A stretch of 64,000 nt of DNA from Bacteroidetes bacterium UBA3022 (GTDB lineage Bacteria > Bacteroidota > Bacteroidia > Chitinophagales > BACL12), in NCBI GenBank assembly GCA_002346225.1, contig DDYY01000055.1, positions 1,060 through 65,059 on the forward strand. The letters are read 5' to 3'. Positions within the stretch are counted from its first letter, which is position 1. Each line of letters begins with the position of its first letter. The notes beneath the pieces are model-generated. The model was not told where the DNA came from. It saw nothing but the letters and a program-made list of their open reading frames with translations, and made no database searches. Of the stretch, positions 41,974 through 50,638 are shown piece by piece. Position numbers and translations under genes: made by a program.

Positions 41974-44943
41974 TTAAAAGTTGAAGTTAAGGTTCACACC
42001 GTACGTCCTTGGACGCGGATAGAAATTATTATCGATACCGCCACCCACTTCCGGATCAATTCCGGAGTAGCTGCTGATAACTAACGCATTCTGGATAATG
42101 AAGGTTGCGCTCAGACCTACCTGGTCGGCAATGATATTACCGAAATTGTAACCCAGATAGAGGTTATCCAGACGCAGGTAAGAAGCGCTTTCCAGATAGT
42201 AATCAGTAAGGTATTGTGGTGTCTGGAATACAGTATTCACATAGTCGCTGGTCATGTTGGCCAGGTAACCTTTAGTAGAACCTACGTTGAAGTAGTTACC
42301 CAGACTGGAGTTGACGTTGTTGTAAACATACTGACCAAACTCACCGCGTAAACTGAAACCGGCTGTCCATTTCTTGTAGTTGAAATTGGAGAAGAAACCG
42401 ATAAACAGGTTCGGTGCAGGGTTGCCGTCGAAACGCACGATATCGTCAGGGTTGATCACGCCATCGCCATTCTGGTCAACGTATTCACCTTCAATAGGTG
42501 AACCGTCCTCGGCATAAACCTGCTCATAAGTATAGAAGGTGAAAACAGGGAATCCTACAGAGTGGATCTGGATGGTGTTACCCACACCGCCTGAAATACC
42601 ACCTACCAGAATGCCCGGATCATCTTCATTCTCCAGTACGTTCAGTTTAGTGATTTCGTTGCGGTTGAAAGTAGCATTTCCACCAAACTCGAGGGTCATA
42701 TTCTCATTGTCAATAGCCACGTAGTTCAACGAGATTTCCATACCAGTGTTCAACATGCTTCCTACGTTGGTAAGGAGCTGGTTGGTGAAGTTGGTTCCGG
42801 CAGGAATAGGAATGATACTCAACAGGTCTTCTGTAGTCTTGCGGTACACATCGATGGCACCGTTCCAGCGGTTGTTGTTGAACCCGAAATCAAGACCCAC
42901 GTTGATACTGGTGGTTTCTTCCCATTTGATATTGGGATCGTAACCGTCCGGACGCAACACGGTATAGAATACATCGCCAAACTGGTACTGTGCTGTGCTG
43001 GTACCTTCGGCATAATTAGCAATGTAAGGATAGTCAGAGAAAATATCCTGCTGACCGGTAATACCCCATCCTACGCGTAATTTCAGGAAAGAAAGGGACT
43101 GAATGTCTTTAAACAGGCTTTCTTCACTCAAGCGCCATGCAAACGCCACAGAGGGGAAAAGACCCCAGCGGGTATCAGGACTGAAGCGGGAAGAACCGTC
43201 ATTACGCAGGGTAGCGGTAAGGATGTATTTCTCGGCAAGGTTGTAGTTCAAACGACCGTAGAATGACATCAGCGCATTGTCGGTAAAGAAGGGCAGACCC
43301 GGAGGCGTGATGGTATCACCTGCTACGTTCAAATCGGGTTGCTCAGGGCTTTCTGTGCTCCAGTACTGGAAAGAGTATCCACCCGTAAGATCCACTGTGC
43401 TCTTCAGCGCTCTCAGATCAGTCTTATAGTTGAAGTAGGTATCCAGTACCCTGTTCACCTTGGTTTGCTCGTATTTGTTATTGACACCGCCTCTCAGGAA
43501 ATCAGACGCCGCCTCGGCAGGCACAAACACTGTTCCGTTACTGTTGGCGAAGTCACCACCCACGTTTACTATCAGGTGCAAATCTTCCATGAAGTGTGTG
43601 GTGTAGTCCAGCATCACATTACCAATGAACCTGTTCACAGAACTCTCGTCCTGGCGCTGCATCAGCAGACCAAGCGGGTTGCGGGGTGCCAGTGCATTTG
43701 GATTGCCATTGCCGCTTACCCATTCGAAGTAACCGCCAAATTCATCCGTACCGGAAGTAACTGACTGGGTCGGATCGAACGTAACAGCAGAACCAATGGC
43801 TCCGGTATTGGCAAACACATTCTGTACATTGTAGTACTTGGCGTTCACATCTACCTTTAAATGATTGTTGATCAGATTCGGGCTCAGGTTCAGCGTAGCA
43901 CCCACACGATCCATCTCAGATGTTTTCAAAATACCTTCTGTGTGGTTAAACTCCAGACCTAAGCGGTAAGGAAGGTTCTTAACACCACCGGAAAGCGAGA
44001 GGTTGTTGTCTGTGGCAAAACCTACCTGGTAGATTTCGCGCTGCCAGTCTGTTTCACTTTCGCCTAGCAGGTTGATCTGTGTAGCATTGCCATGTGCCAG
44101 CACCGTATCGCGAAATTGCTGAGCACCCAGAACGTCCACATAATTCACAATCTGGCTGATGGAGTTATTGGTAGAGAAGCCAACATTCAGTTTGCTGGAC
44201 GCTGCTCCCTTTTTAGTAGTGATGATGATGACCCCATTGGCGGCGCGTGAACCATAGATGGCGGCTGCAGAAGCATCTTTCAGTACAGTGAAGGTTTCAA
44301 TATCATCGGGGTTTAACAACGAGAGCGGGTTGGAAGCTCCGGAAATTCCACCGTTATCGACAGGCACACCATCAATCACAATCAACGGATCGTTGGAGGC
44401 GTTCAAAGAAGTACCACCGCGAATACGGATGCGGCTACCGGCACCCGGCTGACCACTGTTGGAGGTGATTTGCACCCCGGCAACCTTACCCACTACCAAC
44501 TGCTCTGGAGTGGCGAAGTTACCTTTCTGGAAATCTTTGGTGCTGACCGCAACCACCGAACCGGTAAGGTCTTTTGTTTGGGTAGTACCATAACCAATTA
44601 CTACCGCCTCTTCCAGGATATTTACATCCTCGAACAGCGTTAGTGAAAGGGTTTTGGTCTCTCCGGCTGCAAAAGTCATGGTGGTGGTTTCTTTCTTGAA
44701 TCCCACAAAACTTATCTGCACGTTATAAGTGCCGGGAGTAATGCTTTCAACGGTATAGTTACCGTCAAAATCAGTAATGGCACCGATGGTGGTGCCTTCT
44801 AAAAACACGGTTACACCGAGTAGCGGCTCACCGGCTTCGTCCTGAATGTTTCCCCTCAGCGTAGCATTCTGTGCTGCCAGGAGCACCGGAACGAACAGCG
44901 AGAGCATCAGGAACAGTCGCTTTGTTAAGTAACGATTGATCAT
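41974..44943 (-). CDS. susC: SusC/RagA family TonB-dependent receptor
   Basis: A 989-residue receptor: signal peptide, carboxypeptidase-regulatory-like domain (ATLRGNIQDEAGEPLLGVTV), the SusC hallmark EAVVIGYGTTQTKDLTGSV, plug (VQITSNSGQPGAGSRIRIRG, SLNASNDPLIVIDGVPVDNG) and a long barrel ending GVNLNFNF. It imports ligand through the outer membrane using TonB energy, paired with the SusD gene downstream. I use the Met 13 codons into the frame, which gives a compact signal peptide. It is divergent from the FG-GAP/UnbV gene. Confidence 0.95.
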   Translation of the reverse strand: MINRYLTKRLFLMLSLFVPVLLAAQNATLRGNIQDEAGEPLLGVTVFLEGTTIGAITDFDGNYTVESITPGTYNVQISFVGFKKETTTMTFAAGETKTLSLTLFEDVNILEEAVVIGYGTTQTKDLTGSVVAVSTKDFQKGNFATPEQLVVGKVAGVQITSNSGQPGAGSRIRIRGGTSLNASNDPLIVIDGVPVDNGGISGASNPLSLLNPDDIETFTVLKDASAAAIYGSRAANGVIIITTKKGAASSKLNVGFSTNNSISQIVNYVDVLGAQQFRDTVLAHGNATQINLLGESETDWQREIYQVGFATDNNLSLSGGVKNLPYRLGLEFNHTEGILKTSEMDRVGATLNLSPNLINNHLKVDVNAKYYNVQNVFANTGAIGSAVTFDPTQSVTSGTDEFGGYFEWVSGNGNPNALAPRNPLGLLMQRQDESSVNRFIGNVMLDYTTHFMEDLHLIVNVGGDFANSNGTVFVPAEAASDFLRGGVNNKYEQTKVNRVLDTYFNYKTDLRALKSTVDLTGGYSFQYWSTESPEQPDLNVAGDTITPPGLPFFTDNALMSFYGRLNYNLAEKYILTATLRNDGSSRFSPDTRWGLFPSVAFAWRLSEESLFKDIQSLSFLKLRVGWGITGQQDIFSDYPYIANYAEGTSTAQYQFGDVFYTVLRPDGYDPNIKWEETTSINVGLDFGFNNNRWNGAIDVYRKTTEDLLSIIPIPAGTNFTNQLLTNVGSMLNTGMEISLNYVAIDNENMTLEFGGNATFNRNEITKLNVLENEDDPGILVGGISGGVGNTIQIHSVGFPVFTFYTYEQVYAEDGSPIEGEYVDQNGDGVINPDDIVRFDGNPAPNLFIGFFSNFNYKKWTAGFSLRGEFGQYVYNNVNSSLGNYFNVGSTKGYLANMTSDYVNTVFQTPQYLTDYYLESASYLRLDNLYLGYNFGNIIADQVGLSATFIIQNALVISSYSGIDPEVGGGIDNNFYPRPRTYGVNLNFNF

Positions 44944-45081
44944 ACGTAATAGGTTTTTGGTAATATGATTGTTAGAAGTCATTACATACCTCTATTTAAA
45001 ATGCCCCGAAAATTAAGAATTTTTTCAGTTATTTATATTCTTATTAAAAAGCGTCAATTTTGATTAATTAATTATTAAACA

Positions 45082-45109
45082 TTGCTGTCATTTGGTTAAA
45101 ATATCTTTG
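45082..45109 (+). promoter_or_regulatory. Promoter of the FG-GAP/UnbV gene
   Basis: TTG at 45082-45084 and TATCTTTG at 45102-45109 are 17 bases apart. The ATG at 45115 follows only 5 bases after the -7 box, implying a leaderless or nearly leaderless mRNA. Confidence 0.5.
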
Positions 45110-45114
45110 TTGCT

Positions 45115-48100
45115 ATGTTTCAGCGGTTTATCTTACTCCTACTGACGTACAATGCCTGTTTTCCCCTGGCAGAGCTACCGGCCCAACAACCGGATTTCAA
45201 GCTGCTGTCACCCGAAAAATCCGGCATAGACTTCATAAATCTCCTGGAGGAAGACTCGCTGCGCAACGTGCTGAACTATCAATACCTTTATAATGGTGGC
45301 GGTGTGGCCGCAGGCGATATCAATAACGATGGCTGGTGCGACCTGTTCTTCACCGGCAATGCTGTTCCCGATCAATTGTACCTGAACAATGGCGATGGCA
45401 CCTTTCGCAATATCAGCACTGCTGCGGGCATCAATAAAAACAATGGCTGGTCTACAGGAGTTGCCATGGCCGATATCAATAACGATGGCTGGCTGGACAT
45501 CTATGTCTGTCGCTCCGGAAAGTTCGGAACAGAGCGCCGCAGCAATCAGCTGTGGATGAACAATGGCAACCTGACTTTTACCGAATCTGCCGCCGCCTAT
45601 GGTCTGGATGATGATGCACAGTCCACTCAGGCCGCCTTTTTCGATTTCGATCGCGACGGTGACCTGGATATGTTCCTCCTGAACCATTCGGTGAAACAGT
45701 ACAGCAACTTCAACGTGCAGGAATTGCGCAACGAACGCGACCCCAAAGCGGGCAACAAGCTGTACCGCAATGACGGCGCCCGCTTCACGGATATCAGCGC
45801 CGAAGCAGGTATTATCGGTAACCCCATCAACTTCGGTCTGGGCGTGTGTATTACCGATATCGATAACAACGGCTGGCCCGACATTTTTTGTACCAGTGAT
45901 TATCAGGAACAGGATTTTCTGTACCTGAACCTGAAAAACGGAACCTTCGCACAGGTGATGCAATACGCTACCGGGCACACTTCCCTCTTCTCGATGGGAA
46001 CAGATTTCGGCGATATCAACAACGATGGCTTTGTCGATTTTGTAGTGGCAGACATGTTGCCCGCCGATAACCACCGCCAGAAGCTTTTGAAAGGTCCCCA
46101 AAAATACGATGCCTACCAGCTGGGGGTGAACTACGGATTCCACCATCAGCTGATGCGCAATACCCTGCAACTCAACAATGCCAATGGCACCTTTAGCGAA
46201 ATTGGGCAACTGGCAGGAGTGCAGGCCACCGACTGGAGCTGGGCACCGCTGCTTGCAGACTTCAATAACGACGGATTCCTGGACCTGTACATCACCAATG
46301 GCTACCGCCGCGATTTCACCAACATGGATTTCCTGAAGTACACCTATAACGAAGAGCTCAATAAGGCTGCAGCAGAAGGGCGTACGCTGTCCATGCTGGA
46401 TCTGGTTAACCAGATGCCTTCCGTTAAGTTATCGAACTACCTCTATTACAATAATGGTGACCTCAGCTATACGGATGTTACCGAAAAGTGCGGTATGCAC
46501 CTTCCCACTTTCTCCAATGGTGCTGCATATGCCGACCTCGATAACGACGGCGATCTGGATGTGGTGGTAAACAACATCAACGAAACCGCTTCCATCTGGA
46601 TCAATCAATCCGCCGGCGGTTTCCTCACCGTGCAGCTCAAGGGTCCCGCTTTCAATCCTTTCGGTCTGGGTGCCAAAGTGATTGTGGAGGGTCGTTCGGG
46701 GAAACAATTCAGGGAGCTGTATCCTGTGCGCGGCTATCAGTCTTCTATGGACTATAAACTGCATTTCGGACTGGGCAGAGAGTTCTCTGTGAATGTGCGC
46801 ATTGAATGGCCAGACGGCCAAGTACAGGAGGTAAAACAGGTGCGCACGCAAACCCATCTGGTAGTGGACTATGCCGATCAATCTATACAAAGTAATCAAC
46901 CTGCCCCCGGTTTGCCGGTTCCGCTGCTCGAACAGAAAGTGCTATCTAATTTGAATTATTCTTATGCACAAAATACCTATGTAGATTATAAGCGGGAGCC
47001 TTTACTAACATGGACATTCTCCAATCCGGGTCCCGACATGGCCAGTGGCGATATGAATGGCGATGGCATCACAGATGTGTATATCAGCGCTGCCAAAGGA
47101 AACAGTGGTCTGCTGCTATGGGGAAATAAAGACGGCACTCTGCTTCCTGCATCGACACCACCGATCGCAGGACCCGCACCGCACGATGAGGCAGCTGTTG
47201 CTTGCTTCGACGCCGACAATGATGGTGACATGGACCTCCTCATTGCCTATGGGGGTAATGAAACGGCCCTGGACAGCAGCAACTATTTACCGGTACTGCT
47301 GCTCAACAATGGAAAAGGTAAATTCACTGCTGCGCCGCAACAGTTGCCTGATATTCATATAAGTGCTTCCTGCATTCGTCCCTGCGATATGGATGGAGAT
47401 GGGGACCTGGATTTATTCATCGGTGCCGCGTTGCTACCGGGAAAATACCCTCTTTCCACTTCGAGTTTCTTACTGGAAAACAAAGGTGGTTTTTTTGAAG
47501 ATATTACCGACAGGATTTGTCCTGCACTGCGGAATGCGGGCATGGTTACAGACGCTGTTTGGGACGATATAGATGACAATGGATTTCCCGATTTACTGAT
47601 TACCGGTATGTGGATGCCCCTGCGCATATTCCGTCAATTCGATGAAGGTATGTCGGAGCTGATAGACAACAATGGATTTTCGCAATACAGCGGCTGGTGG
47701 AATTGTCTGCTTCCCTTCGATGCCGATGGAGACGGCGATCTCGATTTGCTGGCCGGTAACACAGGCACTAATTTCAGCTATCGAGCCAGCCTGGAAAAAC
47801 CCGTGCAATTGTACGCAAAAGACTTCGACGGTAACGGCACCATCGATCCTATACTCTGTGCCTATATGGGCGATACCCTCTTTCCCATGGTTTCCAGAGA
47901 CGATTTGCTGGACCAGATTAACCCATTGAAAAAGCGCTTTGTGCGCTATGCATCTTATGCAGACGCCACGATGGAAACCATTTTTCCCAACGTGGATCTG
48001 CAATCTGCGCTGTTGTTCCGCGCTACCACCTTTGAAACAGGTATCTTTTTTAATGAAGGGAATGGCCGCTATGTTTTCCGTCCCTTGCCCCTTGCTGCAC

Positions 48101-48396
48101 AGTTCAGCCCCGTGCGTTGTGCTGCTGCCTTAGATGCCAACAAAGATGGTCAAATGGACCTGTTACTGGCAGGCAACAGAATGGATGTGCGCCCGGAAGT
48201 CGGTCGCATGGATGCCGGACAGGGCTTGCTACTCCGCAATATCGGAATGGGTTTGTTTACGCCGCTGCCATTTATTGAAAGCGGGGTTTTCCTGCCCGAT
48301 GAGACTACAGCTATCAGCACTCTGCATCTGGGAAAGGAACAATTTTTGTTGGTAGCGGGTATCCTTTATCCACTTACTATCGTTAAACCAAAATAA
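45115..48396 (+). CDS. FG-GAP/VCBS repeat protein with ASPIC/UnbV domain
   Basis: A 1093-residue exported protein. After a signal peptide (to about residue 24) come repeated Asp-rich loops typical of FG-GAP propellers (DINNDGWCDLFFTGN, DINNDGWLDIYVCRS, DFDRDGDLDMFLLNH, and more). An ASPIC/UnbV domain (FLTVQLKGPAFNPFGLGAKV to RIEWPDGQVQEV, about 502-590) is followed by a second propeller-like half. The family is common beside SusCD genes in Bacteroidota. The stop TAA shares its last base with the next ATG, so the haloperoxidase-like gene is translationally coupled. Function unknown, probably ligand or surface binding. Confidence 0.9.
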   Translation: MFQRFILLLLTYNACFPLAELPAQQPDFKLLSPEKSGIDFINLLEEDSLRNVLNYQYLYNGGGVAAGDINNDGWCDLFFTGNAVPDQLYLNNGDGTFRNISTAAGINKNNGWSTGVAMADINNDGWLDIYVCRSGKFGTERRSNQLWMNNGNLTFTESAAAYGLDDDAQSTQAAFFDFDRDGDLDMFLLNHSVKQYSNFNVQELRNERDPKAGNKLYRNDGARFTDISAEAGIIGNPINFGLGVCITDIDNNGWPDIFCTSDYQEQDFLYLNLKNGTFAQVMQYATGHTSLFSMGTDFGDINNDGFVDFVVADMLPADNHRQKLLKGPQKYDAYQLGVNYGFHHQLMRNTLQLNNANGTFSEIGQLAGVQATDWSWAPLLADFNNDGFLDLYITNGYRRDFTNMDFLKYTYNEELNKAAAEGRTLSMLDLVNQMPSVKLSNYLYYNNGDLSYTDVTEKCGMHLPTFSNGAAYADLDNDGDLDVVVNNINETASIWINQSAGGFLTVQLKGPAFNPFGLGAKVIVEGRSGKQFRELYPVRGYQSSMDYKLHFGLGREFSVNVRIEWPDGQVQEVKQVRTQTHLVVDYADQSIQSNQPAPGLPVPLLEQKVLSNLNYSYAQNTYVDYKREPLLTWTFSNPGPDMASGDMNGDGITDVYISAAKGNSGLLLWGNKDGTLLPASTPPIAGPAPHDEAAVACFDADNDGDMDLLIAYGGNETALDSSNYLPVLLLNNGKGKFTAAPQQLPDIHISASCIRPCDMDGDGDLDLFIGAALLPGKYPLSTSSFLLENKGGFFEDITDRICPALRNAGMVTDAVWDDIDDNGFPDLLITGMWMPLRIFRQFDEGMSELIDNNGFSQYSGWWNCLLPFDADGDGDLDLLAGNTGTNFSYRASLEKPVQLYAKDFDGNGTIDPILCAYMGDTLFPMVSRDDLLDQINPLKKRFVRYASYADATMETIFPNVDLQSALLFRATTFETGIFFNEGNGRYVFRPLPLAAQFSPVRCAAALDANKDGQMDLLLAGNRMDVRPEVGRMDAGQGLLLRNIGMGLFTPLPFIESGVFLPDETTAISTLHLGKEQFLLVAGILYPLTIVKPK

Positions 48397-49703
48397 TGTT
48401 GCGACTGACGCTCTTTTTCCTCGGCCTGGTATCGCTTGTATCCAACAATCCGCTGATGGCGCAAGCAGACAACTGTCCCAATCATGCCGACCTCGCTATA
48501 GAAGCTATGGATCGGGTAACGGATGTAGTAGTGCACGATATTTTTACCCCGCCTGTCAGCAGTCGCATTTACGCTTACACCGCGCTCTCTGCGTATACCG
48601 CTTACGAATGGGCCGGCGGCAAAACCCCTTTTACAACAGCATTGAACGATTTTCCACCGGCAGAGCCTACGCTGATGCAAACAGACCATTGCCCTTCGCT
48701 GGTAATGCTGGGCGCCTTGTTTACCACAGCCAGGGCTATGCTGTTCTCAGAGGAAATGCTTGATGCGCATCTGCATGAAATGGTGGAATCGCATTTTTCT
48801 TCCCTAGGTGCCGCAGACATCGAAAAAGCGCTGGCATACGGCAGTGCCATAGGGCAGCACATCAACCGCTGGTCGCAGGCAGATGGTTACCGCACCACGA
48901 GAGGACTGGATCGCTATACATTGGTAGATGAGGCGTATTCCTGGGAACCCACGCCACCGGACCACATGGATCCCGTTGAACCTTATTGGAATAAAATACG
49001 CCCTTTTGTGCTGGAATCCGCAGATCAGTGCAGACCACCGGCGCCAACACCTTTCGATACCGTTCCGGGCTCGCGTTTTTACGAAGAGGCCCTGGAAGTT
49101 TACCAGACCAGTAAATCGCTGACGACGGATCAAAAAGCAACCGTTTGGTTCTGGGACGACAACCCTTTTGTTACTGTGCACGAAGGGCATCTGGTTTATG
49201 CCAAAAAGAAAGTATCTCCTGCCGGTCACTGGATGGGCATTACTACTATTGCCATTCGCCAAAGCAATGCCACATTGGAGAAAGCGCTTTTTTCCTATGC
49301 TATGGTAAGTGTGGGACTGGCGGACGCCTTCATTTCCTGTTGGGATGAAAAATACCGCAGCAACCTCATTCGGCCGGTTACCTATATCAATGCCTACATA
49401 GACCCTACATGGGAGCCCTATCTTCAAACGCCTCCCTTCCCCGAATACACCAGTGGCCACAGCGTCATTTCTTCATCTGCGTCCACTGTTTTAACAGCAT
49501 TATTCGGCGATAATGTGACCTATACCGACAGCGTGGAAACCCTCTACGGGCTGGAGCCAAGGACCTACAATTCTTTTTTACACGCAGCTGACGAAGCAGC
49601 CTACAGCCGACTTTACGGTGGTATCCACTATCGTCCGGGCATAGAAGTGGGTGTAAATCAAGGCAGAAAGGTAGCGCAATTGATAATTGCCAAATTCTTA
49701 TAG
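48396..49703 (+). CDS. Vanadium-dependent haloperoxidase / PAP2-like phosphatase, secreted
   Basis: A 435-residue exported protein (signal peptide to about residue 23) with the complete oxyanion-binding set of the haloperoxidase/PAP2 superfamily: Lys319 and Arg326 (KYRSNLIRP), Ser-Gly-His355 (YTSGHS), Arg405 and His411 (SRLYGGIHYRPG). Spacing of K-R (7) and R-H (6) equals that of vanadium chloroperoxidase. Whether it oxidises halides or removes phosphate cannot be told from motifs alone. It is coupled to the preceding FG-GAP/UnbV gene by a TAATG overlap. Confidence 0.88.
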   Translation: MLRLTLFFLGLVSLVSNNPLMAQADNCPNHADLAIEAMDRVTDVVVHDIFTPPVSSRIYAYTALSAYTAYEWAGGKTPFTTALNDFPPAEPTLMQTDHCPSLVMLGALFTTARAMLFSEEMLDAHLHEMVESHFSSLGAADIEKALAYGSAIGQHINRWSQADGYRTTRGLDRYTLVDEAYSWEPTPPDHMDPVEPYWNKIRPFVLESADQCRPPAPTPFDTVPGSRFYEEALEVYQTSKSLTTDQKATVWFWDDNPFVTVHEGHLVYAKKKVSPAGHWMGITTIAIRQSNATLEKALFSYAMVSVGLADAFISCWDEKYRSNLIRPVTYINAYIDPTWEPYLQTPPFPEYTSGHSVISSSASTVLTALFGDNVTYTDSVETLYGLEPRTYNSFLHAADEAAYSRLYGGIHYRPGIEVGVNQGRKVAQLIIAKFL

Positions 49704-49820
49704 TGTTCACTATATTATTCAATGAGTGTTAAACAAGGCAAATTTTTTTGTTAGATTTTATATGAAATAGCGGATTTCGTTTAACTTTATTCCGATTTAT
49801 TTTTAAAACAAAACATAGCT

Positions 49821-50567
49821 ATGAAAAAAGTTTTACTATTCTCTCTCGCACTGGTGGCCGTGGGGGCTTTAAGCGCTCAGGAGTACACCTTTACTTACAA
49901 TGCCAACACAGGCACTGGTACTCTGGGTGCTGGTGCGGCAGCCAAAGTTTACATGCACAGTGGTGCCGGCGAACTCGGTCCCTGGGAAGCAGTTGTTGGA
50001 AACTGGGGCTCTGATGATGGCGTTGGTGAAATGACTGAAACTTCTGATGACATCTGGGAAATCACCCTGGATCCTGCTGTTTACTACGGTGACGTAGGAT
50101 ATGCCGGTCCGGTGCCTCCTCCTCACATTGGTATCGTTTTCCGCAATGAAGACGGAACACTGGAAGGAAAAGGTTACGACAATGATGGCGACGGAAACGC
50201 TGATGACATCTTCGCTGTGTACAACGAAACTACCAGCGCTTACGACATCACTTGCGACTGTCTGACTATCGAAGAAAAAGTAACACAAAGCATCGACAAT
50301 AACATCGCTGCTATTTCTGATCTGAACGTAGGTCCTAATCCTTTCGCTTCCAATGTAACTTTCCGTTACACTTTGGACAGGTCTGAAAATGTAATCATTG
50401 CAGTGTACAACATGATGGGTCAGGAAGTGGCTACTATCATCAATGAAACTCAGGTTGCTGGTGCTCAGGTTATTTCCTGGAATGGTGCTAATGTACCTGC
50501 CGGTAACTATATCGTTCGCATGACTGTTGGCAACCAAACTAATGCAGGCAGCATCGTGAAACTTTAA
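49821..50567 (+). CDS. Secreted binding-domain protein with T9SS sorting domain
   Basis: A 248-residue exported protein (signal peptide MKKVLLFSLALVAVGALSAQ) with one beta domain and a T9SS type A C terminus (LNVGPNPFASNVTFRYTL to the end). The beta domain (AKVYMHSGAGELGPWEAVVG, DIWEITL, HIGIVFRNEDG, DIFAVYNE) is clearly related to the first 135 residues of the amylase encoded next. It has no catalytic motif, so I infer a stand-alone glycan-binding partner of that enzyme. Codon choice (many GCT, GGT, AAC, CGT) differs from neighbours and suggests very high expression. Confidence 0.8.
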   Translation: MKKVLLFSLALVAVGALSAQEYTFTYNANTGTGTLGAGAAAKVYMHSGAGELGPWEAVVGNWGSDDGVGEMTETSDDIWEITLDPAVYYGDVGYAGPVPPPHIGIVFRNEDGTLEGKGYDNDGDGNADDIFAVYNETTSAYDITCDCLTIEEKVTQSIDNNIAAISDLNVGPNPFASNVTFRYTLDRSENVIIAVYNMMGQEVATIINETQVAGAQVISWNGANVPAGNYIVRMTVGNQTNAGSIVKL

Positions 50568-50588
50568 TCTTCTTATCTTTTCTGAATG

Positions 50589-50617
50589 ACCCGTTCCCTC
50601 ACAAGGAACGGGTTTTT
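50589..50617 (+). terminator. Terminator between the binding protein and the amylase
   Basis: A 9-base stem ACCCGTTCC/GGAACGGGT, 7-base loop, then TTTT. It lies 22 bases before the amylase ATG, so it may partly attenuate read-through and keep the binding protein in excess. Confidence 0.75.
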
Positions 50618-50638
50618 CATCTCATCAAATCCCAAACC

